NCBI RefSeq assembly: GCF_900114705.1
Contig: NZ_FOTW01000027.1
Coordinates: forward strand, 1-64,000
DNA length: 64,000 nt
Source: Rugamonas rubra
GTDB taxonomy: Bacteria > Pseudomonadota > Gammaproteobacteria > Burkholderiales > Burkholderiaceae_D
Reading direction: 5' to 3'
Positions 19,277 to 26,842 of this stretch are shown here, piece by piece. Made by a program: the position numbers and the translations under genes. Position 1 is the first letter of the stretch. Each line of letters opens with the position of its first letter. The notes under the pieces were generated by a model, which was not told the DNA's origin, did no database searches, and saw only the letters and a list, made by a program, of their open reading frames with translations.

Positions 19277-20077
19277 ATGCTGGACTACGACATGAGAACC
19301 GTCGCCGTCGACTTGGTGCGCCGGGCCGGTGAGCTGTTGCGGCGGCAATTCGGTGCCAGCCACCAGGTCCGCGCCAAGGGTGACGTCAGCAATATCGTCA
19401 CCGAGGCCGACATCGCCGCCGAGCGCCTGCTGGTCGAGGGGCTGCGGCGGCATTTCCCGGCCCATTCGATCATCGCCGAGGAGTCCGGCTGCGATCTGCG
19501 CGGTTCCGACTACACCTGGGTCGTCGATCCGCTCGACGGCAGTTCCAACTTCGTCGCCGGCCTGCCTTGGTTCGGCGTGCTGCTGGCCCTGCTGCACAAG
19601 GGCGAGCCGGTGCAGGGCTTTCTATACCTGCCCATGTCCGACGCGCTGTACGAGGCCGAGAAGGGGCGCGGCGCGCGGCGCAACGGCCAGCCCGTGCGGG
19701 TGAGCGCCTGCGCCGACCTGGGCGAAGTGTTGTGGAACGTCGGCATGGACAGCAGCCCGGACGAGGGCCGGCGGCGCGCCTGCGCCGAGTCGCTGGTGCG
19801 CCTGCTGCAGCGGGTGCGCAACGTGCGCGCCACCAACTGCCTGTTGGACGCCGCCTTCACCGCCGACGGCCGCATCGGCGGCGTACTCAACCACAGCGAA
19901 CGGCTGTGGGACATCGCCGCGCCCATGCTGATCGTGCAAGAGGCGGGCGGCCGCTTCACCGACCCGCAGGGCCGGCCGCTGACGCTGGACCTGTCGGCGC
20001 GGGCCGCCGAGCGCGACTACGCCGTGCTGGCCGGCGCCCCGGCGCTGCACGCGGCCGTGGTTGAGTTGCTGCGTTAG
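19277..20077 (+). CDS. Inositol monophosphatase family protein
   Basis: 266 residues from the ATG at 19277, well placed behind GGAGG (19269-19272 region). The family motifs are in order: AEESG (metal ligand Glu), WVVDPLDGSSNF (DPLDG metal site) and LWDIAAPMLIVQEAGG (WDxAA) near residue 210-225. The fold hydrolyses phosphomonoesters such as inositol-1-phosphate or sugar phosphates with Mg2+; bacterial SuhB members also act in transcription antitermination. This copy stands alone, so it is probably a paralogue and not necessarily SuhB. Its stop overlaps that of the convergent zeta-toxin gene by a few bases. Confidence 0.85.
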   Translation: MLDYDMRTVAVDLVRRAGELLRRQFGASHQVRAKGDVSNIVTEADIAAERLLVEGLRRHFPAHSIIAEESGCDLRGSDYTWVVDPLDGSSNFVAGLPWFGVLLALLHKGEPVQGFLYLPMSDALYEAEKGRGARRNGQPVRVSACADLGEVLWNVGMDSSPDEGRRRACAESLVRLLQRVRNVRATNCLLDAAFTADGRIGGVLNHSERLWDIAAPMLIVQEAGGRFTDPQGRPLTLDLSARAAERDYAVLAGAPALHAAVVELLR

Positions 20078-20739
20078 CCAGGCTTTTTCTTGCCCGAATG
20101 GATGTCCTGAATGACGGTTCCCATGGGTAAGCTCATTGCCAATTTAACGTTGGGCATAAGCGCAAGCCGTTCTGCTGGTACGTTCGCCATGCGCACGAGT
20201 CTTGATTGGTAAAACACGGCCATCTCGCGCGGACCTGTTTCCGTGGAATTCTCGTAGAACGCGACGGTATCTGCGCGCGTAATGGCTTTGTTGGCGCTGG
20301 AAAGGGCATCGGCCCATTTCTTCCGCACCATTTCTTCCTGTACATCATGGCCGCCTGCTGCCGCGCGTGTTTTGACGCGCGCTACCGCGAGGTCGCTGGA
20401 GGCCAGGCCGAGAAAATAGATGGTGGTTTCGAAGCCGCGTTTGCGGGCGGATTTGATATAGCCGAGTTTGCCCTCGTCGAGTAGTGTTTCGACGATAAAA
20501 GACTGTTTGTTGTTGATGAACGTTGAGATTTGCGCGTTGCGCCAAGTGATGGCTGCGGCGAAGGTTGTCGACGGGTCGGTTTTGAGCAATGCGGCGTAAT
20601 GTTCATCCACATTCAGGTAGGGCAAGTGCTGGTAGGTCCAGGGTGGCTTAGTCAGGTCTGCCCTGCGAAGAATTTCCCGAAAGGTGGATTTTCCCGAGCC
20701 ATTGGCCCCGGCGATGAAAATCAATTGAGGGCGTAGCAC
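20074..20739 (-). CDS. Zeta-toxin family kinase
   Basis: 221 residues. The N-terminus has a P-loop, GANGSGKS (11-18), followed by TFREIL and the VDEHYAALL region expected for zeta toxins. These kinases phosphorylate UDP-N-acetylglucosamine or related substrates and block cell-wall synthesis. No signal peptide. The gene follows a 116-residue protein by 23 bp on the same strand, a toxin-antitoxin arrangement. Base composition is lower in GC than in the neighbours, consistent with acquisition. A non-toxic AAA kinase of the same fold is the alternative. Confidence 0.75.
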   Translation of the reverse strand: MLRPQLIFIAGANGSGKSTFREILRRADLTKPPWTYQHLPYLNVDEHYAALLKTDPSTTFAAAITWRNAQISTFINNKQSFIVETLLDEGKLGYIKSARKRGFETTIYFLGLASSDLAVARVKTRAAAGGHDVQEEMVRKKWADALSSANKAITRADTVAFYENSTETGPREMAVFYQSRLVRMANVPAERLALMPNVKLAMSLPMGTVIQDIHSGKKKPG

Positions 20740-20762
20740 TTTGCCGCTCGATGCGGTGGCCG

Positions 20763-21113
20763 TTAACTTGCGATCTTGGCTTTGGCCTTGACCTGGTCAG
20801 CTAGTACCCGCTGCCTGAACGCGTTTTGAAATTCGTCAGACTCAACAAAACCTCGTAGCTCCAAGGCTTTCGCTATCGATCCCTTGCGCTCGAACGCAGC
20901 GATAGCGTCGGCTTGACTGATCACTGTGGTTGGCCGCTGAACCATTTCGTCAAGCGCCTGAACCTGCTTTTGTGGCAGCAGCTCGGTGATGCCGAGTCCT
21001 CGGGCCAGCATTTTGGCCGCCTGTTCAAGAATGTCCACGCCATCTCGCTTGGAGGCGGCTTCGAGAGCGCGGTGGTCGTGCTCGGAAATGGAGATGCTGA
21101 TGACCTTGTCCAT
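20763..21113 (-). CDS. Putative antitoxin paired with the zeta toxin
   Basis: 116 residues from the ATG at 21113, behind AGAGGA; a longer 138-residue frame exists but has no ribosome site. The N-terminus (MDKVISISISEHDHRALEAASK) is strand-helix as in ribbon-helix-helix or Phd-like antitoxins. The C-terminal half is helical and charged, suited to wrapping a toxin, ending VKAKAKIAS. It lies directly upstream of the zeta-toxin gene and is co-oriented. It does not resemble the classical epsilon antitoxin. Assignment rests on size and position. Confidence 0.65.
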   Translation of the reverse strand: MDKVISISISEHDHRALEAASKRDGVDILEQAAKMLARGLGITELLPQKQVQALDEMVQRPTTVISQADAIAAFERKGSIAKALELRGFVESDEFQNAFRQRVLADQVKAKAKIAS

Positions 21114-21203
21114 GGTGTGTCCTCTGTGGATCACGTGGGCGGGCGTCGCACGCCACGTATAAGCTGACGGTTCTGGCAATATATGGAGCTATTTTAGACC
21201 TGA

Positions 21204-21243
21204 TTTCCGGGGCTTGAGGCCTCTTCGCGCAAAGCCCCGGAAA
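21204..21243 (-). terminator. Stable hairpin after the beta-lactamase gene
   Basis: Twelve-base-pair stem TTTCCGGGGCTT/AAGCCCCGGAAA with a 16-base loop, 25 bp past the beta-lactamase stop and ahead of the toxin-antitoxin pair. No good U tract follows on either strand, so it may attenuate transcription or protect a 3' end instead of terminating efficiently. Confidence 0.4.
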
Positions 21244-21267
21244 ACATGTCAGCAAAAGTCCGCTTGC

Positions 21268-22161
21268 TCAGGCCAGGTGTTCCAGCACGATCCGCGTCGC
21301 CGCCGCGATGACCTCGCTGTTGGCCTTGGCGTCCTTGTCGGCCTGCGCGGTGTAGACCGCCAGCACGATGGGGGCGCGCTGCGGCGGCCAGACCACGCCG
21401 ATGTCGTTGGCGCTGGCGTAGTCGCCGGTGCCGGTCTTGTCGCCGACCTGCCAGCCGGCCGGCACGCCGGCGCGGATGCGCGCGTCGCCGGTGGTGTTGC
21501 CGCGCATCCAGTCCTGCAACTGTGCGCGCAGCGGCGCCGGCAGCGCCTCGCCCACGGCCAGGCGGCGCAGGCTGCGGCCCATCGCCGCCGGCGTGGTGGT
21601 GTCGCGCGGGTCGCCGGGGATGGCGGTGTTGAGCTCGGTTTCCCAGCGGTCAAGACGGAACTCCTGGTCGCCGATCGCGCGCGCGTAGGCGGTCACGGCG
21701 GCGGTGCCGCCCAGCAGCTTGATGAGCAGGTTGGCGGCGGTGTTGTCGCTGTACTGGATGCCTGCGGCGCACAGCTCGGCCACGCTCATGCCGTCCTCGA
21801 CATGGTCCTCGGTGATCGGCGAATAGTTGACCAGCTCGCTTTTCGCGTACTTGATCCGCTGTTGCAGCAGGTCCGGAACCTGCTTGCTGCGCTCCAGCAC
21901 GGCCGCGGCCAGCATCACCTTGAAGGTGCTGCAGAAGGCGAAGCGCTCGCCGGCGCGGAAGCCGATGCTGCGCTCGTTGGCGGTGTCGATGGCGAACACG
22001 CCGAGGCGGCCGCCCCAGCCGCTTTCCAGCGCGGCCAGTCTGGCCTCGGCCGTGTCGGCGCCCAGGTCCTTCGGTCCCCAGGTGGTGCAGGCGCCGAGCA
22101 AGGGCAGGGAGGTGGCGGCCAGCAGCAGGCTGCGGCGGCGTGGCGAGTGGATGATGGTCAT
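21268..22161 (-). CDS. Class A beta-lactamase, lipoprotein
   Basis: 297 residues. The signal region RRRSLLLAATSLPLLGAC ends in a lipobox with Cys25, so the enzyme is probably membrane-anchored; the RRR could also suggest Tat export. Class A motifs are complete: STFK at 78-81, SDN at 138-140, ExxLN at 174-178 and KTG at 242-244. A Cys precedes the active Ser (position 77, Ambler 69), as in L2/Pen-type enzymes, but there is no partner Cys after KTG, so the KPC/SME-type disulfide is missing. Serine beta-lactam hydrolysis is expected; spectrum cannot be read. No ampR-like regulator adjoins it; it lies 79 bp from the XRE-cupin gene, same strand. Confidence 0.9.
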   Translation of the reverse strand: MTIIHSPRRRSLLLAATSLPLLGACTTWGPKDLGADTAEARLAALESGWGGRLGVFAIDTANERSIGFRAGERFAFCSTFKVMLAAAVLERSKQVPDLLQQRIKYAKSELVNYSPITEDHVEDGMSVAELCAAGIQYSDNTAANLLIKLLGGTAAVTAYARAIGDQEFRLDRWETELNTAIPGDPRDTTTPAAMGRSLRRLAVGEALPAPLRAQLQDWMRGNTTGDARIRAGVPAGWQVGDKTGTGDYASANDIGVVWPPQRAPIVLAVYTAQADKDAKANSEVIAAATRIVLEHLA

Positions 22162-22240
22162 GGTCGGATCTCCTGTGGGAAATATGCAATTGTAAAGATT
22201 TTTACAATTGCCCGCAGCGCAGCGGCCTGCCGTGCGCCCG

Positions 22241-22816
22241 CTAGCGGTGGATCACCACCAGCAGCGCCTTGGCCTCGGTCTTGCCGGCGTTGCGGATGGC
22301 GTGCTGTTGGTCGGCCGGATAGCGCGCCGTGCCGCCCAGCTTGACCTTCTTCTTCTGCGAGCCGACCTCCAGCTCGACGGTGCCGTGCAGCACCGTCAAA
22401 TGCTCGGTGGCGCCCGGGTCGTGCGGCTGCGAGGCCAGCTCGCCGCCCGGCGCCAGGGTCAACTCGTACCACTCGTACTTGCCGGCCAGTTCCATCGGGC
22501 CGAGGATGCGCAGCACGTAGCCGGCATGGTTGCCGGGCAGGGTGGGGGTCTCGTGGGCGTCGAGCACGCGGATGGTCTCGGTGCTCTTCTCCACGCTCGA
22601 CAGCAGCTCGCCGATGGCCACGCCGAGGGCGTTGGCCAGGCGCCAGGTGATGGCGATGGTCGGGTTGGCCTTCTCGCGCTCGATCTGCGACAGCATCGAT
22701 TTCGACACGCCGGCGATGCGCGACAAGTCCTCCAGCGTCAGGCCGCGCGCCAGGCGCAGCCGTTGCAGGGCGGCGCCGACTTCCGGCGGGGCGTTCGTCG
22801 AAACAGGTGTATTCAT
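22241..22816 (-). CDS. XRE-family regulator with C-terminal cupin domain
   Basis: 191 residues from ATG 22816 (an in-frame TTG at 22840 would add eight residues). The N-terminal helix-turn-helix occupies about residues 12-70 (ALQRLRLARGLTLEDLSRIAG, then SKSMLSQIEREKANPTI). A cupin beta-barrel follows at about 110-190 (PGATEHLTVLHGTVELEVG), probably sensing a small ligand. Regulators of this kind control amino acid or polyamine degradation. The gene diverges from kbl-tdh-sdaA across a 268-bp gap with an imperfect palindrome, so local control of threonine breakdown is a reasonable guess. Confidence 0.85.
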   Translation of the reverse strand: MNTPVSTNAPPEVGAALQRLRLARGLTLEDLSRIAGVSKSMLSQIEREKANPTIAITWRLANALGVAIGELLSSVEKSTETIRVLDAHETPTLPGNHAGYVLRILGPMELAGKYEWYELTLAPGGELASQPHDPGATEHLTVLHGTVELEVGSQKKKVKLGGTARYPADQQHAIRNAGKTEAKALLVVIHR

Positions 22817-22918
22817 ATTTTTATTCGGGGAAATGCGCAAATTGTGGGGAAATCTGTCGGAAAAACCGCGCCATAAACATAGGGACGCGCCTTGCCAAGT
22901 TCACTGGCCTTCGGTAAT

Positions 22919-22934
22919 ATTCGATATATTGAAT
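22919..22934. promoter_or_regulatory. Imperfect palindrome between XRE-cupin gene and kbl
   Basis: ATTCGATATATTGAAT, symmetric at 14 of 16 positions, in the AT-rich middle of the divergent gap. It is a candidate operator for the adjacent XRE-cupin regulator; no experimental support. Confidence 0.4.
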
Positions 22935-22974
22935 TTTAGTTCGACATAACGGATTTCAAGGGTGGTTCGGGAAG

Positions 22975-22996
22975 CGGAGTAGACTCGGAGTAGACT
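22975..22996. repeat. Tandem duplication of an 11-mer upstream of kbl
   Basis: CGGAGTAGACT occurs twice head to tail, about 90 bp before the kbl start. It may be a slippage product or a doubled protein-binding site. Confidence 0.6.
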
Positions 22997-23084
22997 CGAA
23001 CCTGCGACACCCTGCGGAACACGGTACAACATACAGCGAGGCCAGGTCAAGCGGCCGCCCTCGCCACCACAATCGAGGATGATC

Positions 23085-24290
23085 ATGAGCGACCAAGCAA
23101 AAAACGCGTTTTTCGGCGGCCTGCAGCAAACCCTGGACCAGTTGCGTGAACAGGGCCTGTACAAACCGGAACGGGTGCTGGCCTCGCGTCAGGGTGCCGA
23201 GGTGGTGGCGCAGGACGGCAGCAAGCTGATCAACATGTGCGCCAACAACTACCTCGGCCTGTCCGGCGAGGAGTGGGTGGCCCAGGCCTCGATCGCCGCC
23301 ACCGAGCAGTACGGCTACGGCCTGTCGTCGGTGCGCTTCATCTGCGGCACCCAGACCGTGCACAAGAAGCTGGAACAGGCCATCTCCGCCTTCCTCGGCA
23401 CCGAGGACACCATCCTCTACGCCGCCGCCTTCGACGCCAACGGCGGCGTCTTCGAGCCGCTGTTCGACGAGAACGACGCCATCATTTCCGACGCGCTGAA
23501 CCACGCCTCGATCATCGACGGCATCCGCCTGTGCAAGGCGGCGCGCTTCCGCTACCAGCACAACGACATGGCCGACCTCGAAGTGCAGCTGCAGGCGGCC
23601 GCCGGCAAGCGCCACAAGGTGATCGTCACCGACGGCGTGTTCTCGATGGACGGCACCATCGCCCAACTCGACAAGATCTGCGACCTGGCCGACAAGTACG
23701 GCGCGCTGGTGATGATCGACGAGTGCCACGCCTCCGGCTTCATGGGCGCGACCGGCCGCGGCACCCACGAGCACCACAACGTCATGGGCCGCATCGACAT
23801 CATCACCGGCACCCTGGGCAAGGCCCTGGGCGGCGCCATGGGCGGCTTCACCTCGGCGCGCAAGGAAGTGATCGACATGCTGCGCCAGAAGTCGCGGCCC
23901 TACCTGTTCTCCAACACGCTGGCGCCGTCCATCGCCGGCGCCTCGCTGGCCGTGCTGGAACGCCTGTCCGCCTCGACCGAGCTGCGCGACCGCCTGCACG
24001 AAAACACCGCCTTCTTCCGCAAGGAGATCGAGGCGCTGGGCTTCACCATCAAGCCGGGCACCCATCCGGTGGTTCCCGTGATGCTGTTCGATGCGCCGGT
24101 GGCGCAGAAGTTTGCCGCACGAATGTATGAGCTGGGCGTACTGCTCAGCGGCTTCTTCTACCCGGTGGTGCCGATGGGCCAGGCGCGCGTGCGCGTCCAG
24201 CTGTCGGCGGCGCACACCCGCGCCCAGTTGGTCACCGTCTTGGCGGCATTCGAACAAGCCGGCCGCGAACTCGGCCTGCTGAAGAACTAA
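23085..24290 (+). CDS. kbl: 2-amino-3-ketobutyrate CoA ligase (glycine C-acetyltransferase)
   Basis: 401 residues. ATG 23085 is preferred over ATG 23079 because GAGG at 23075-23078 is six bases before it. It is a PLP enzyme of the alpha-oxoamine synthase family: CANNYLGLSG start, DECHASGFMG (PLP-contacting Asp and His), and the Schiff-base Lys in TGTLGKALGGAMGG. It converts 2-amino-3-ketobutyrate and CoA to glycine and acetyl-CoA, the second step of threonine degradation. The next gene, 29 bp on, encodes the first step. Length is normal for Kbl (about 398). Confidence 0.95.
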   Translation: MSDQAKNAFFGGLQQTLDQLREQGLYKPERVLASRQGAEVVAQDGSKLINMCANNYLGLSGEEWVAQASIAATEQYGYGLSSVRFICGTQTVHKKLEQAISAFLGTEDTILYAAAFDANGGVFEPLFDENDAIISDALNHASIIDGIRLCKAARFRYQHNDMADLEVQLQAAAGKRHKVIVTDGVFSMDGTIAQLDKICDLADKYGALVMIDECHASGFMGATGRGTHEHHNVMGRIDIITGTLGKALGGAMGGFTSARKEVIDMLRQKSRPYLFSNTLAPSIAGASLAVLERLSASTELRDRLHENTAFFRKEIEALGFTIKPGTHPVVPVMLFDAPVAQKFAARMYELGVLLSGFFYPVVPMGQARVRVQLSAAHTRAQLVTVLAAFEQAGRELGLLKN

Positions 24291-24319
24291 TCTTGCATCT
24301 CGTACTCAGGAAGAACAAT

Positions 24320-25282
24320 ATGGAACGCATACTTGTCATCGGCGCCAACGGCCAAATCGGCAGTGAACTGGTCGAGGCCCTGGCCTCCCAGCACGGTGCG
24401 CACAACGTCATCGCCAGCGACATCAGCAGCACCAACCTGTACAAGGCGGCGCGCTACACCCAGCTCAACGTGCTGGACAAGGAAGCCCTGGCCAAGCTGG
24501 TCACGGAAGAGGGCATCACCCAGGTCTACCAATTGGCGGCGATGCTGTCGGCCACCGGCGAGGCGGCACCGCTCAAAGCCTGGACGCTGAACATGGACGG
24601 CCTGCTCAACATCCTCGAAGTGGCGCGCGAGCGCGGCGTGCTGGGCAAGCCGCTGCGCATCTTCTGGCCCTCGTCGATCGCCGCCTTCGGCCCGAACACC
24701 CCGGCCGTCAACACGCCGCAGCTGACGGTGATGGACCCGACCACCATCTACGGTATCAGCAAGCTGGCCGGCGAGCGCCTGTGCGAGTACTACTTCCTCA
24801 AGTACGGCGTCGACGTGCGCAGCATCCGCTACCCCGGCATCATCAGCTACAAGTCGCCCCCGGGCGGCGGCACCACCGACTACGCCATCGCCATCTTCCA
24901 CTCGGCGCTGCGTGGCGAACGCTACGAATGCTTCCTCGGCCCGCAGACCGCGCTGCCGATGATCTACATGCCCGACGCGATCCGCGCCACCATCGAATTG
25001 ATGGACGCGCCGGCGGCACAAATCAAGGTCCGCTCGGCCTACAATGTGGCCGGCGTGTCGTTCAATCCGGAGCAGCTGGCCGCCGCCATTTCGCGCGCCC
25101 TGCCGGACTTCAAGATCGCCTACAAGCCGGACAGCCGCCAGGCCATCGCCGACACCTGGCCGCAAAGCCTGGACGACAGCACCGCCACGGCCGACTGGGG
25201 CTGGCAGGCGCGCATCGGCGTCGAGCAGATGGTCGCCGACATGCTGGCCAACGTCGACGTCAGCTTGGGCAAGGCCGCCTGA
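24320..25282 (+). CDS. L-threonine 3-dehydrogenase, short-chain (SDR/epimerase-like) type
   Basis: 320 residues from ATG 24320, with AGGAAG before it. An N-terminal NAD-binding Rossmann motif (GANGQIGSELVEAL) and the catalytic YGISK (Tyr-x3-Lys) place it in the extended SDR family. A PGIISYKSPPGGGTTDYA segment is typical of SDR-type threonine dehydrogenases rather than the zinc-dependent Tdh of E. coli. It oxidises L-threonine to 2-amino-3-ketobutyrate, which the upstream kbl product cleaves. The family and the neighbour agree, so the function is fairly secure. Confidence 0.9.
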   Translation: MERILVIGANGQIGSELVEALASQHGAHNVIASDISSTNLYKAARYTQLNVLDKEALAKLVTEEGITQVYQLAAMLSATGEAAPLKAWTLNMDGLLNILEVARERGVLGKPLRIFWPSSIAAFGPNTPAVNTPQLTVMDPTTIYGISKLAGERLCEYYFLKYGVDVRSIRYPGIISYKSPPGGGTTDYAIAIFHSALRGERYECFLGPQTALPMIYMPDAIRATIELMDAPAAQIKVRSAYNVAGVSFNPEQLAAAISRALPDFKIAYKPDSRQAIADTWPQSLDDSTATADWGWQARIGVEQMVADMLANVDVSLGKAA

Positions 25283-25338
25283 AACACCGTATCATCCCGC
25301 AGCCACCGTTTTTATAAAATACATAAGAGAGACCATCG

Positions 25339-26745
25339 ATGGACATGAGCGTATTTGATCTGTTTAAAATTGGCATTGGCCCGTCCAGTTCCCACACCGT
25401 GGGACCGATGGTGGCGGCGCGCCGGTTTTTGGTCGAGTGCGCTCCGCTGGACGACGTGGTCGCCGTCGAGGCGGCGCTGTACGGCTCGCTGGCGCTGACC
25501 GGCGTCGGCCACGCCACCGACAAGGCGGTGATCCTCGGCCTGATGGGCGAGACGCCGCAGGACGTGGTGCCGACCCAGGTCGACGCCATGCTGGCGGCGG
25601 CCGAGGCGGCCGGCCAGCTGGCCCTGCTGGGCAAGCATATGGTGCCGTTCAAGGCCGCCAGCGGCCTGGTCTTCCACAAGAGCGAGTCGCTGCCGGAGCA
25701 CCCCAACGGTCTGCGCTTCACCCTCAAGCGGGCCGACGGCAGCAGCTTTAGCAAAGTGTTCTACTCGGTCGGCGGCGGCTTCATCCGCGCCGAGGGCGAG
25801 GGCCAGGAGCTGGGCGCCGAGGCGGCCCGCGCCGAGCGCGCCGCCCGCATCCCGTACCCCTTCGACACCATGGAGCAGCTGCTGGCGCACGGCGCCGCCA
25901 GCGGCCTGACGATTCCGCAGATGTTGCGCGCCAACGAGTGCGTCAAGCTCAGCAGCGAGCAGCTCGACGCCGGCATCGACCGCATCTGGCGCGTCATGCA
26001 CGACTGTATCGCCCATGGCCTGGAGACCCCGGGCCAGCTGCCCGGCGGCCTGAAGGTCAAGCGCCGCGCCGCCGACTTGTGGCGCATGGCCAACGACGTC
26101 AAGGCCTCGGCCAGCCGCGCCAACGACCTGCCGCACGACGCCATGCACCAGGTCAGCCTGTACGCGATGGCGGTCAACGAGGAGAACGCCGCCGGCGGCC
26201 GCGTCGTCACGGCGCCGACCAACGGCGCCGCCGGCATCATCCCGGCGGTGCTGCGCTACTACGCCGAGGACTGCAAGCCGAGCGACCCGGTCACCGGCGT
26301 GCGCAACTTCATGCTGACCTCGGCGGCGATCGGCATGCTGTGCAAGCGCAACGCCTCGATCTCGGGCGCCGAAATCGGCTGCCAGGGCGAGGTCGGCGTG
26401 GCCTGCGCGATGGCGGCGGCCGGCCTGGTGGCGGCCCTGGGCGGCAGCAACCAGCAGATCGAGAACGCCGCCGAAATCGGCATCGAGCACCACCTCGGCA
26501 TGACCTGCGACCCGATCGGCGGCCTGGTGCAGATCCCCTGCATCGAGCGCAACGGCATGGGCGCGGTGAAGGCCATCACGGCGGCCTCGCTGGCGCTGCG
26601 CGGCGACGGCACCCACTTCGTCAGCCTCGACGAGGTGATCGAGACCATGCGCCAGACCGGCGCCGACATGCAGGACAAGTACAAGGAAACCTCGCTGGGC
26701 GGCCTGGCGATCCACGTCATCACCGTCAACCACGCCGCCTGCTGA
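25339..26745 (+). CDS. sdaA: L-serine ammonia-lyase, single-chain iron-sulfur type
   Basis: 468 residues, start MDMSVFDLFKIGIGPSSSHT, behind AGAGAG. The N-terminal beta domain has GPSSSHTVGP and the C-terminal alpha domain has the catalytic region with Cys residues LCKRN, GCQGEVGVACAM, MTCDPIGG and IPCIERN, three of which should ligate the oxygen-sensitive 4Fe-4S cluster. It deaminates serine to pyruvate. After kbl and the threonine dehydrogenase it would complete conversion of threonine through glycine and serine to pyruvate, given serine hydroxymethyltransferase elsewhere. The 56-bp gap from the dehydrogenase allows co-transcription. Confidence 0.95.
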   Translation: MDMSVFDLFKIGIGPSSSHTVGPMVAARRFLVECAPLDDVVAVEAALYGSLALTGVGHATDKAVILGLMGETPQDVVPTQVDAMLAAAEAAGQLALLGKHMVPFKAASGLVFHKSESLPEHPNGLRFTLKRADGSSFSKVFYSVGGGFIRAEGEGQELGAEAARAERAARIPYPFDTMEQLLAHGAASGLTIPQMLRANECVKLSSEQLDAGIDRIWRVMHDCIAHGLETPGQLPGGLKVKRRAADLWRMANDVKASASRANDLPHDAMHQVSLYAMAVNEENAAGGRVVTAPTNGAAGIIPAVLRYYAEDCKPSDPVTGVRNFMLTSAAIGMLCKRNASISGAEIGCQGEVGVACAMAAAGLVAALGGSNQQIENAAEIGIEHHLGMTCDPIGGLVQIPCIERNGMGAVKAITAASLALRGDGTHFVSLDEVIETMRQTGADMQDKYKETSLGGLAIHVITVNHAAC

Positions 26746-26763
26746 CGCCATTACAACAGCCGA

Positions 26764-26794
26764 TTGCACGGGTTCGGGCCGGGCGCACTATAAT
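26764..26794 (+). promoter_or_regulatory. Candidate sigma-70 promoter of thrC
   Basis: TTGCAC and a perfect TATAAT, 19 bp apart, about 49 bp upstream of the thrC start. The spacing is a little long but the -10 is ideal. Confidence 0.5.
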
Positions 26795-26842
26795 ATCCGC
26801 TCATTCGCAGTGATATGTAGCCCAACCGGACCTGTCTAATTT

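Noticed and set aside
21268..22161. Beta-lactamase as an acquired mobile resistance gene
   Set aside because: No IS, integron or att site nearby and the codon use matches the chromosome; more likely intrinsic to the species.
22817..23084. Glycine riboswitch upstream of the kbl/sdaA genes
   Set aside because: No tandem glycine-aptamer-like helices or conserved core could be recognised in the gap.
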